From the NCBI GenBank assembly GCA_000733415.1, contig KL662192.1, positions 915,904 to 935,861 on the forward strand: 19,958 bases of DNA. Direction: 5' to 3'. Positions within the stretch are counted from its first letter, which is position 1. Each line of letters opens with the position of its first letter. Source of the stretch: [Leptolyngbya] sp. JSC-1 (lineage in GTDB: Bacteria > Cyanobacteriota > Cyanobacteriia > Elainellales > Elainellaceae). A program made the position numbers and the translations under genes. Below are positions 1-7,201 of this stretch, piece by piece. The notes under the pieces are model-generated. The model saw nothing but the letters and a program-made list of their open reading frames with translations. It was not told where the DNA came from and did no database searches.

Positions 1-186
1 ATTAGGAGAGTGGTGAGGACGGTTGCTCTGACTTTGTAGCCCTGCAACACCCTGTTGTTGGTAGCGACGCCACCATTTTCTCAGGGTTGGTCTAGAGATG
101 CCACAGTTGCGACAAACAACACCTGCATCGCCTAATTGCTCGTCGCGTTTGACCCAGCCAAGACGTTGCTTAACCTCATAGTTCAT
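1..186 (-). CDS. IS481-like transposase, N-terminal part (truncated by window edge)
   Basis: Reading minus from an ATG at 186, the frame is open for 62 codons to the left edge. It begins MNYEVKQRLGWVKRDEQL and contains a helix-turn-helix with the pattern CRNCGISRPTLRKWWRRY at about residues 25-42, followed by GVAGLQSQSNRPHHSP. That combination (HTH, then 'G..GL..RS.RPH.SP') is characteristic of the DNA-binding N-terminus of IS481-family and related DDE transposases. The catalytic domain would lie outside the window, so I cannot say whether the element is intact. The outer end of the element should lie a short distance upstream of the start. A TGTGTGATC reading inward on the minus strand near 216-225 could be that terminus, but the other end is not visible. 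The family call is from memory of the motif, not from a search. Confidence 0.6.
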   Translation of the reverse strand, partial: MNYEVKQRLGWVKRDEQLGDAGVVCRNCGISRPTLRKWWRRYQQQGVAGLQSQSNRPHHSPN

Positions 187-503
187 CCCGCTATTAAAGC
201 ATGCAACCAGCTCTATAGATCACACATGTAATTCAATCAAGCTAGAACGTTTTTCTGATCCGGCTAAGAAAACTTAATACATTCAAATAAAACACGTTGC
301 TCAAAGCCAATACAGTACTGCGGTAGTTGATTTGTAAACTTTTTTTGATTCGTCCTGATGTCTCTAAATTAAGCTGAATTTTAATCAAATTGCTTGCTCA
401 GTCATACTTGTTAGAAAGTTCATCATATTGGGATACTATGCCAAAACCTATAAAGCAATTCTGAGTTGTATAATAAAGATTTGAATAAAAGATCTATTTG
501 TAT
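187..503. other. AT-rich intergenic region upstream of the ceramidase-RTX gene
   Basis: This is 317 bp of AT-rich, stop-rich DNA between the divergent transposase fragment and the ceramidase-like gene. It may hold the transposase promoter and terminal repeat at its left end and the ceramidase promoter at its right end. I see no gene or RNA in it. Confidence 0.5.
469..474 (+). promoter_or_regulatory. Putative -10 box (TATAAT) for the ceramidase-RTX gene
   Basis: An exact TATAAT lies 29 bp before the proposed ATG at 504. No convincing -35 box sits 16-18 bp upstream, so this rests on the -10 alone and could be chance in AT-rich DNA. Confidence 0.3.
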
Positions 504-2501
504 ATGAATTTTAGTATGAAAAATTCGCATGTTTCTACTGGCAAAACGAAAGCTGCCCTGCGTTCTCTGGCTAATCAAAATTCCTATCAGGTCGGTGTCG
601 CCAAAGCCAATATCACTCCATCCGATTGGCAAAGCCGCACCTACTGGCTGGCTGGGTTTAATGCCGATCGTCCAGCCACCCGCGTCAACGATCCGCTCTA
701 CGCCCGTGCGATGGTGGTGGATGATGGTACCACGCCTCTGGCAATTGTAACGCTAGACTTGATTGGACTCAGTGCTCCTGATGTGCAGCGGGTGCAAGAG
801 GCGATTGCGGCCAAGGTGCCGCAGTTAGCCAACCGAATTCTGGTTCATGCTACCCATACTCACGCCAGCCCCGATACGATTGGCCTCTGGGGAGGAGTGG
901 GCGCAGTGCCGTTTCTGAATCCACGTCCGCTCGACTATATTGAAACGATTGCGGCTCAAGCCAGCAAAGCGGTCAAATCGGCCTGGACGAATCGCAAAGC
1001 CGCCACTCTCAAAGTCGCCAATATTGACCAGAAAGTGCTGCAAGACTTGGTAGTAGACTATCGTCCACCCGATGTTTTTGATCCAGCGGCGCGATTGCTG
1101 GTGTTCTCGTCAGGTCAGCAGGTGGTGGGTACCCTGATAAACTGGGCCAGTCATCCGGAGGTGCTGGGGGAAAAGAATCAGGCTATCACGGCTGATTTCG
1201 TTAAATGGGTCGTAGACGAGATGGAAGCCAAACTGGGCGGGCAGACCCTATTTGTGAATGGGGCTGTTGGCGGACTGTTGACCAGCGAAAGCGGTGATGT
1301 TTTGCCGAACCTACCGCGTAAATCCTTTCAAAAAGCCGAAGCGATTGGTCGTCAAGTGGCACAGCGCCTGCTGAAGCAGTTGAATAATCCGGGTGTAACC
1401 GACCGGATCGAAACCCTCAGCCAACTGTCGCCGATCGAATACCGCAGCCGCACGTTCTATTTGCCAGTTGAAAATCCGCTCTACATCAGCGCCAAATCCC
1501 TGAACCGAATTCCTACGCCTACCTTCCGACAGGACCAGATTCCGACTCCAGAGCGGAGACGAGCTGCGGGTTCACAAACCTTGTATGTCAAAACCGAGGT
1601 GAACTATGTTGATTTTGGTGCGGTGTCGTTTCTGACGATGGGCGGGGAGCTATATCCCCAGTTGCTAGTGGGCGGCATTGACCCGTCGATTGGTACTGCA
1701 CCCTACAATCAGGCTCCGTCGGAACCCCCCTTAGTCAACCACCCCGACTGGGCCGGAGACCCATTCAAGTTTTTCTTTGGCCTCACCAATGATTTCCTGG
1801 GATATTTTGTACCGCAAGCTGAATGGGACGGATGGTTTGAGGGCTACTATGGGGAGCAATTTTCTCCCGCTCCTGATGCGGGCACCATCCTGTCGGAAAA
1901 TCTGCGCTGGTTGCTGGCGGGCTACGAAACGGGTGAATATCCCACTATACCGGGTTTGACTAGTATCAACGGTGGCATCGGCAACGACACGCTCAATGGC
2001 AGCAGTGGAGCCAATATTCTGAACGGCTATCAGGCTGCGGATGTCCTGAATGGGAACGACGGGAACGACATCCTCTATGGCGGCAGTGGAGCTGATACGC
2101 TCAGAGGCGGCAATGGAGCCGATAAACTCTACGGCAAAATTGGACGAGATACCCTCTTGGGCAACGGCGGCAATGATATCTTAATCGGCGGACTGGATGG
2201 CGATACGCTCACGGGTGGCATCGGCAACGACCGCTTTGTCTATCAGCAGCTCGGCGACCGTCAGGACCAGATCACCGATTTCAATCCAAATCAGGACCGG
2301 ATCGACCTGAGCCAGATTTTTGCCAATCCGGCTTACACCAGCAACGCCCGCTTCCGAGACTATGTACGTCTAGTGCAAAGCGGAGCGAGTGTGACGGTAC
2401 AAGTTGATGCGAATGGCGGCAGCTCTGGTTCGTTTAAAGCTCTGGTCGTCTTAGAGAATATAATGGTGGATCGCCTCGGTGCTGCGCAGTTTTTGCTGTA
2501 G
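504..2501 (+). CDS. Secreted neutral/alkaline ceramidase-like hydrolase with C-terminal RTX repeats
   Basis: A 665-residue protein. Residues about 28-480 resemble the neutral/alkaline non-lysosomal ceramidase family: an N-terminal 'VGVAKANITPSD...LAGF' segment, the metal-site motif HATHTHASPD at 115-124, NWASHPE at 213-219 and GELYPQ at 381-386. These could supply the His, His and Glu ligands of a zinc site. Classical members cleave the amide bond of ceramide; the real substrate here is unknown. Residues about 488-575 carry repeated GGxGxD(x)L nonapeptides (GGIGNDTLNG, GNDGNDILYG, GGSGADTLRG, GGNGADKLYG, GGIGNDRF), followed by an 'ITDFNPNQDRIDLSQI' RTX C-terminal domain. There is no N-terminal signal peptide, which fits type I secretion, although no TolC/HlyBD genes are in the window. 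ATG 504 is chosen; TTG 498 (two residues longer) and ATG 516 are alternatives, and none has a clear Shine-Dalgarno. The gene converges on the polysaccharide operon with only 23 bp between the stop codons. Confidence 0.8.
   Translation: MNFSMKNSHVSTGKTKAALRSLANQNSYQVGVAKANITPSDWQSRTYWLAGFNADRPATRVNDPLYARAMVVDDGTTPLAIVTLDLIGLSAPDVQRVQEAIAAKVPQLANRILVHATHTHASPDTIGLWGGVGAVPFLNPRPLDYIETIAAQASKAVKSAWTNRKAATLKVANIDQKVLQDLVVDYRPPDVFDPAARLLVFSSGQQVVGTLINWASHPEVLGEKNQAITADFVKWVVDEMEAKLGGQTLFVNGAVGGLLTSESGDVLPNLPRKSFQKAEAIGRQVAQRLLKQLNNPGVTDRIETLSQLSPIEYRSRTFYLPVENPLYISAKSLNRIPTPTFRQDQIPTPERRRAAGSQTLYVKTEVNYVDFGAVSFLTMGGELYPQLLVGGIDPSIGTAPYNQAPSEPPLVNHPDWAGDPFKFFFGLTNDFLGYFVPQAEWDGWFEGYYGEQFSPAPDAGTILSENLRWLLAGYETGEYPTIPGLTSINGGIGNDTLNGSSGANILNGYQAADVLNGNDGNDILYGGSGADTLRGGNGADKLYGKIGRDTLLGNGGNDILIGGLDGDTLTGGIGNDRFVYQQLGDRQDQITDFNPNQDRIDLSQIFANPAYTSNARFRDYVRLVQSGASVTVQVDANGGSSGSFKALVVLENIMVDRLGAAQFLL
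1965..2237 (+). repeat. RTX nonapeptide-repeat coding region
   Basis: Degenerate 27-bp coding repeats within the ceramidase-like gene. They encode calcium-binding GGxGxDxLx units (about nine, some decayed such as SGANILNGY). In known RTX proteins these fold into a beta-roll in the calcium-rich exterior. Units are diverged at DNA level, so this is not a recent expansion. Confidence 0.8.
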
Positions 2502-2524
2502 AGTACTGGTGATTGATATTGCGT

Positions 2525-3664
2525 CTAAACAAGTTGGTGTAACAAATAATCAATTTGTTGATGAATGTTAGTGATATGGAACCGCTCGGCTGCTTCACGC
2601 TCAGCATCATGGGCGACTACGGCTGCCTGCGCAGGGAACTGAAAGCAGTGGTTGATGGCGGCGGCCAGCTGTAGCGAATCCTGTGGCGGTACGAGCCAGC
2701 CTGTCCGGTTGGGTTCGACCAGCTCCATTGCGCCTCCGGCAGCGGCGGCAATCACGGGTTTACCCGTCAGCATTGCTTCGACAATCACGCGGCCAAACGG
2801 CTCAGGCGCTACCGAGGAATGCACCACCAAATCGCAAGCCGCCATTAACTCAGGTACATCAGCTCGAAACCCCAGGAATTGGACCCGCTGTTCTAGCCCC
2901 AACTGCTGGACCTGTTGATGCAACTGCTCGACATAAACCTGTTCGCCAAACAAGGCATCGCCTACAAACAGGGCCATCGCCTGTTCAGGGCAATGGGATA
3001 GCGCCTCCAGCAGGACATGTTGCCCTTTCCAGGGAGAGAGACGACTAAAGTGACCAATCACCCACCGCTCCTCTAGCCCCAAAGCGGCCCGAAGCGCCGA
3101 ACGCTGCTGCTTGGCCTGTTGATAGGGCTGGGGGTCAAATCCGTTGTAGACCACATGAACCCGCTCAGGGCGTCCACCTGCCTTGATGAAAGCTGCTTGG
3201 GTTGCGGATGAGTTGGCAATAATGAGGGCAGCAACTCGATTGGCTAACGTCACCAGAATTTGTCGATTGACCGCACTAAAGTGATCAGGTGAAAGAATAT
3301 CGTGGAGATGATAAACTAACGGTTTACGGCTAATTAAGCTAGCCAATGCGCCGAGTACGAATGCTTTCTGCGTGTTGGCATAGATCAGATCAAACTGGCG
3401 GCTGAGCTGAGCAATTTGCCCGATTAGCGGCAGCAACTGTGTGCTACTGTGGATCCCCTCCAGCCAATTGCTCTCTTTACGGACTCGAATTGCTTGTGTG
3501 GTCAGCACTCGAACTGGGATTTGCTGCTGCTCTAGTCGCTCCCTAAAGCTACCATCTGCCAGCAGCCCAACTAAACAACATTCCCGATAGGGGGTTGCGA
3601 TATCCAAGAGACAAAGTTCCGCTCCACCCGGTTTGCCGCTCTGATCCAAAAACAGAATGTTCAT
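2525..3664 (-). CDS. Glycosyltransferase family 4, last gene of the exopolysaccharide operon
   Basis: A 379-residue GT-B fold, retaining glycosyltransferase that would add a sugar from a nucleotide donor to a growing lipid-linked glycan at the cytoplasmic membrane face. The acceptor-side N-terminal domain has the GT4 hallmark 'GKPGGAEL' (10-17). The donor domain shows 'GHFSRLSPWKGQ' (204-215), 'VQFLGFRADVPELMAACDLVVHSS' and the EX7E motif EPFGRVIVE (E288/E296), followed by GKPVIAAAAGG. Length is normal for the family. It starts at ATG 3664, 50 bp after the methyltransferase gene, with no strong Shine-Dalgarno, and ends 23 bp from the convergent ceramidase-like gene. No intrinsic terminator is visible at this end. 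Donor and acceptor sugars cannot be deduced. Confidence 0.88.
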   Translation of the reverse strand: MNILFLDQSGKPGGAELCLLDIATPYRECCLVGLLADGSFRERLEQQQIPVRVLTTQAIRVRKESNWLEGIHSSTQLLPLIGQIAQLSRQFDLIYANTQKAFVLGALASLISRKPLVYHLHDILSPDHFSAVNRQILVTLANRVAALIIANSSATQAAFIKAGGRPERVHVVYNGFDPQPYQQAKQQRSALRAALGLEERWVIGHFSRLSPWKGQHVLLEALSHCPEQAMALFVGDALFGEQVYVEQLHQQVQQLGLEQRVQFLGFRADVPELMAACDLVVHSSVAPEPFGRVIVEAMLTGKPVIAAAAGGAMELVEPNRTGWLVPPQDSLQLAAAINHCFQFPAQAAVVAHDAEREAAERFHITNIHQQIDYLLHQLV

Positions 3665-3714
3665 GGTGCTATTGCATATTCTGTCTAGAAACTGGATGCT
3701 GCTTCATAAACTTC

Positions 3715-4452
3715 TCAAGGCTTAACAAACTGATAATTGATGCTGCAAGGAAGTAAGCGTTGCAAGTAGGGCAGCTTACTCAAAATCATGTAGTATAAAG
3801 TTTCGCTACCCCCACGTCTGAACGTGTGGGGATAGAAGTTTGGTGTACAGACTAATCCTGATTCACGGGCGATTGCCTCGATTTTGGGGTAAATTAGCAC
3901 ATCCTCTGGAACCTCTGGCCGCTTGTGGTTGACTCGCCAATGGGCCAAGCTGTATAGGAATGCTAGACAGGACGGTTCATAGAAGTAGTAGCAGTGGCCA
4001 TTTGGTTTCAGTACTCTGGCAATTTCTTGCAATGTACGGCGATGGGCAACAAAGTGATGGGCCGCTGCAAAGCAAAAGATCAGATCAATAGATTGATCGG
4101 GTTTAGGAATTTCGTAGCTTTTGCAGGCGATCGTTTCATCGATCTTGACACGGTAAATGTATTCCCATTTATGGATTGATTGTAATGCCCAGTCGCTGAT
4201 GTCGGTAGTGGTAACAAACGCAGTTGGACAGAGTCGCTTTATGAAGCAGGATGCCCATCCTTGCCCTGCTCCCAGTTCTAAAATCGTTTCGGCTGAATTG
4301 AAAACGGTGGCATAGGGCTTTAAGCAATCCGAGAAGATAGATGCATCAATTGCTTTGTCAAGCATTACCTGTAATGAATCAGCTTCAGGTCGTTCAATTG
4401 GAGAATACTTCCAAAAGTTGATTTCAACCTGTTGTCGTGCTTGTAGTTCCAT
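3715..4452 (-). CDS. Class I SAM-dependent methyltransferase in the exopolysaccharide operon
   Basis: A 245-residue cytoplasmic protein. SAM-binding motif I is ETILELGAGQGWASCFIK (55-72, ELGAGQG at 59-65). The acidic post-motif is 'TTTDIS' (81-86), motif II/III is 'DLIFCFAAAHHF' (123-134), and 'IARVLKPNGHCYYFYEP' (144-160) is typical of the Methyltransf_11/25 group. The start at ATG 4452 is supported by an upstream GGAG. It lies 31 bp after the O-antigen-ligase-like gene and 50 bp before the last GT4, so it is very probably co-transcribed. By context it may O-methylate a sugar or cap the glycan, but the sequence does not show the substrate. A bulged hairpin (3809-3831) inside the 3' third of the gene falls within normal coding sequence. 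Confidence 0.82.
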   Translation of the reverse strand: MELQARQQVEINFWKYSPIERPEADSLQVMLDKAIDASIFSDCLKPYATVFNSAETILELGAGQGWASCFIKRLCPTAFVTTTDISDWALQSIHKWEYIYRVKIDETIACKSYEIPKPDQSIDLIFCFAAAHHFVAHRRTLQEIARVLKPNGHCYYFYEPSCLAFLYSLAHWRVNHKRPEVPEDVLIYPKIEAIARESGLVCTPNFYPHTFRRGGSETLYYMILSKLPYLQRLLPCSINYQFVKP

Positions 4453-4483
4453 GCTGATGGCTCCAAAATTACTGCTTTTGTTT

Positions 4484-5926
4484 CTATAGATTGTTATTGA
4501 GTTTTGTTCTAGTCATTTGATGTAGCTGTTGATAATACATACGCGCTGCTATACTTACACCTAAAAAAGACCACAGGATTACCCCGCTCACTCCGCTAAT
4601 TGGGTCATTCACAGGTAAGCGAATCATGGCACTCAGTACCGCAGCATGAGCTGCCGCTATAAACGGATCAAAATTCCCCTCCGAACCTTGGAAAACAGCA
4701 AAAACTAACAGTAATAGACCGCTGAGATAAAAGCTGGTGCCAATCCATCCCAAATTGAGCAACATGGTTAGAATAGCGCTATCGATAGCGCTATCTGCGT
4801 CTGTGCGATCGACCCTTTCGCTGGCTGCTCCTAACCCTCCTCCCACAACTTCAGTCACTGCTTGTCCAGCAATTTCGCGATAGGTATTCCGCCTAGCCTC
4901 CACGCTACCATCTTTGTTCAAGTTAGAAAATGTGCTGATTCGTTCAGAAATCATTTCTGAGAAAGGTTCCATTGTAGTTAAGGGAGCCAACAGCAGAGCA
5001 ATCACCAAAAAGGTAGCAAGCAGGCGGATTTGCAAACTAGATTTCAACGATTTGGCCTGAGCGAGCAAACCAATCAACCAAGCCAGCCAAGCTGCCCGCA
5101 TTGCGGTGAGCAGAAATGCCAGAAAGCCAACAATGATGGCTGGAATTTGTAAGGCACCGCTGGCGCTGAGGACAACCAGCAACCCTGCCGCCATGAATGT
5201 CCCAAAGGGTTCGACTGAGTTCATGGTACTCCAGACCCGTACCGCTAAGGGTTCAGGGTTACCATGCGAGGTTAATTCGGTGCTGATCAACCAGAATCTA
5301 TCCCATTCTGGCAACACTAAGAACTGAAGGATGCCGTAACTGCCCATGATTAAAACACCCCAAACAAAAACATGGGTGATATTGCGACGATAGGCAGGAT
5401 AGTTGCGCCAGTTTGCCATCAGATGAAACCCCAACAAAATCGGAGCAAGGCTTTGCAAAAAATTCAGACAGACTCCGACTGGAGGGCGTTGAATCAACCC
5501 AATCAGAAACCCATAGGTTACTCCCGCAATCACTAGAATAAATGGGAATCCGGCCCGATGTCCTAGTTGGGGAAGGTGTCGCCCTAAGGTAATTACCGTC
5601 ACCATAGCCACCAAAAAGGGAGCCAACAGCATTGGGCTAGGATCCATAAAGCCAATTTTCTGATCGACTAAACGGCGGACAAAGGGTGTCAGAAACCACA
5701 TCCACCAACTAAATCCATGATAAAGAATAGGATAACGAATATAGAGCAACACACCTACGAGCAAAGCGCCTGCCGGAAAAGCCAAATTGAGTAACTGGCT
5801 TAATCCCGTAGCTAGACATAAAGCCGTGAATACCACAAAGCCGAGAATGATGCTCCAGCCAACGGCTGGCTGAAGACCAAAGCTGAATGAGTGAGCTAAG
5901 GCATGGGTAGTTGTTCTTGCTTTCAC
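4484..5926 (-). CDS. O-antigen ligase/polymerase-like (Wzy/WaaL superfamily) multi-pass membrane protein
   Basis: A 480-residue, very hydrophobic protein with about ten or more predicted membrane segments (for example 22-42, 50-65, 98-115, 127-145, 185-205, 238-255, 260-290, 300-316, 385-412, 424-435, 445-462). A central periplasmic stretch, HGNPEPLAVRVWSTMNSVEP (221-240), leads into segments ending LTAMRAAWLAW. A later loop holds SVEARRNTYREIAG and VVGGGLGAASERVD (341-373), the region where Wzy_C/O-antigen-ligase proteins carry a conserved R...G(x)G(x)G pattern. It would polymerise or transfer lipid-linked repeat units at the outer face of the inner membrane. The start is GTG 5926, with a GGAG six bases upstream; no in-frame ATG exists near it. 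It sits 36 bp after one GT4 gene and 31 bp before the methyltransferase. Whether it acts as polymerase or ligase cannot be decided. Confidence 0.75.
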   Translation of the reverse strand: MKARTTTHALAHSFSFGLQPAVGWSIILGFVVFTALCLATGLSQLLNLAFPAGALLVGVLLYIRYPILYHGFSWWMWFLTPFVRRLVDQKIGFMDPSPMLLAPFLVAMVTVITLGRHLPQLGHRAGFPFILVIAGVTYGFLIGLIQRPPVGVCLNFLQSLAPILLGFHLMANWRNYPAYRRNITHVFVWGVLIMGSYGILQFLVLPEWDRFWLISTELTSHGNPEPLAVRVWSTMNSVEPFGTFMAAGLLVVLSASGALQIPAIIVGFLAFLLTAMRAAWLAWLIGLLAQAKSLKSSLQIRLLATFLVIALLLAPLTTMEPFSEMISERISTFSNLNKDGSVEARRNTYREIAGQAVTEVVGGGLGAASERVDRTDADSAIDSAILTMLLNLGWIGTSFYLSGLLLLVFAVFQGSEGNFDPFIAAAHAAVLSAMIRLPVNDPISGVSGVILWSFLGVSIAARMYYQQLHQMTRTKLNNNL

Positions 5927-5932
5927 ACTATG

Positions 5933-5936
5933 CTCC
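5933..5936 (-). promoter_or_regulatory. Ribosome binding site deciding the GTG start at 5926
   Basis: On the minus strand GGAG is followed by a six-base spacer and GTG. This supports the non-ATG start of the O-antigen-ligase-like gene. Confidence 0.6.
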
Positions 5937-5962
5937 GTGATGCCTTCAGAAAATTGGCCTTA

Positions 5963-7129
5963 CTAACTGATGAGCGTCAAACGATGGTTAGTTGTATTTG
6001 TAACCATATCTTCAAACAGTTGAATATAGCGCTTGGCTTTACTACTCCAGCTATGCTGTTGAGCAATCGCGTAACCGGCTTTGCCCATGCGGTGGCGCAG
6101 GTCTGGATCGGCCATCAATCGCTGCATAGCGGCTGCCAATGCTTCTACATCTTCTGTGTCGGCTAGAACGATGCCGCAGTCTGGGGTAATTAATTCAGCT
6201 ACGCCGGCAATCGCGGTTGTGATCACCGGTAATTTGGTTGCCATCGCTTCCAGCACCACCATGCCAAACGGTTCATAACGAGTCGGAAACACAAAGAAGT
6301 CTACAACTCGCATTATCTGGGCAATATCCGAGCGAAAACCCATAAAATGAACGCGATCCGCAACGCCTAGTTCCATCGCCATTTGAGGATAGGGACTGCG
6401 CTCCACTGCTCCAATTACGGCCAGATGCAGTCCGGGCACATGCACCAAAGCCCGCAAGACGGTATCCAAATTTTTGCGATTCAACCGAATATCGCCCGCA
6501 AATAGCGCTAAAGGCACATCGATAGGTAAATTGAACTGATGCCGATCGGTTCGCTCTGGATTGGGTTCTGGATGAAATTCGGTTAAATCGACACCGTTGT
6601 AAATCACCTCAATTTTCTCAGCCGTGACTCCAATATCGATCAACTGCTGTTTCACGGTTTCGGCTACGGCAATAGCCTGTTTAGTTTGGCGAAAGGCCCG
6701 CTTTTCCCAATGGGCATGCCAAGCGGTGTGCAGCCATTGATAAATGCCATAGAAATCGCGCCGCTGACGACAGGCATGCACTGGTGATTTTAGCCAAGCA
6801 TTGTGGGAAAACTGAGCGGTGTTGACATCGCTAGCAATCCCAGTGGCGGTACCATAGACCTGAATCAGGTCAAACTCGTGCCGATGTTGACGTAGCCAAG
6901 CACTACTGCGCCAAGCAAAGACAATCTCGCGTATTAATGCCAACGGATACTGTTTGGTTGGAATATTGATCCAGCAAATCTGCGGCTGTTGCTGCAAATC
7001 GTGAGCCACCTGACTGGCCACCAACGTCACCTGATGCCCCTGGCGGATTGCTTCCCAGACGATTTCGTAATTGGCCCGCCCTTGTCCATCGCCGCGGATC
7101 ACGCCGGGTGTGACTACACAGAGCTTCAT
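5963..7129 (-). CDS. Glycosyltransferase family 4 downstream of the HepA-like exporter
   Basis: A 388-residue GT4 enzyme. The N-terminal domain has GDGQGRANYE (13-22), a variant of the usual GG(A/x)E loop. The donor domain shows 'VIYNGVDLTEFHP' (175-187), 'LFAGDIRLNRKNLDTVLRAL' (209-228), 'VHFMGFRSDIAQIMRVVDFFVFPT', the EX7E motif EPFGMVVLE (E286/E294), then ATKLPVITTAIAGVAELI. This is typical of retaining glycosyltransferases that build exopolysaccharide repeat units. ATG 7129 is secured by a strong GGAGG six bases upstream. The gene is 72 bp downstream of the ABC transporter and 36 bp upstream of the O-antigen-ligase-like gene. A glycosyltransferase immediately after hepA is also the arrangement I recall from the Anabaena HEP island. 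Sugar specificity is unknown. Confidence 0.88.
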   Translation of the reverse strand: MKLCVVTPGVIRGDGQGRANYEIVWEAIRQGHQVTLVASQVAHDLQQQPQICWINIPTKQYPLALIREIVFAWRSSAWLRQHRHEFDLIQVYGTATGIASDVNTAQFSHNAWLKSPVHACRQRRDFYGIYQWLHTAWHAHWEKRAFRQTKQAIAVAETVKQQLIDIGVTAEKIEVIYNGVDLTEFHPEPNPERTDRHQFNLPIDVPLALFAGDIRLNRKNLDTVLRALVHVPGLHLAVIGAVERSPYPQMAMELGVADRVHFMGFRSDIAQIMRVVDFFVFPTRYEPFGMVVLEAMATKLPVITTAIAGVAELITPDCGIVLADTEDVEALAAAMQRLMADPDLRHRMGKAGYAIAQQHSWSSKAKRYIQLFEDMVTNTTNHRLTLIS

Positions 7130-7135
7130 GCAATT

Positions 7136-7140
7136 CCTCC
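7136..7140 (-). promoter_or_regulatory. Strong Shine-Dalgarno (GGAGG) for the GT4 gene at 7129
   Basis: GGAGG on the minus strand lies six bases before ATG 7129. It is the best ribosome binding site in the operon, suggesting translation of this gene does not depend on coupling across the 72-bp gap. Confidence 0.65.
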
Positions 7141-7201
7141 TTTTGCGCGCAAATAAATTGGCAAATAAATTTCCAAGTAGATTGCCTGGTTGCAGAAAAG
7201 T

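Noticed and set aside
2652..3048. Plus-strand open frames antisense to the last GT4 gene
   Set aside because: The minus-strand protein has full GT4 motifs. The plus frames are compositionally odd (Arg/Pro/Ser-rich) shadows without start signals.
3809..3831. CCCCCACG ... CGTGTGGGG inverted repeat resembling a transposon-end hairpin
   Set aside because: The stem has a two-base bulge and lies inside an uninterrupted, normal methyltransferase coding sequence (around PHTFRRGG). No element boundary is visible.
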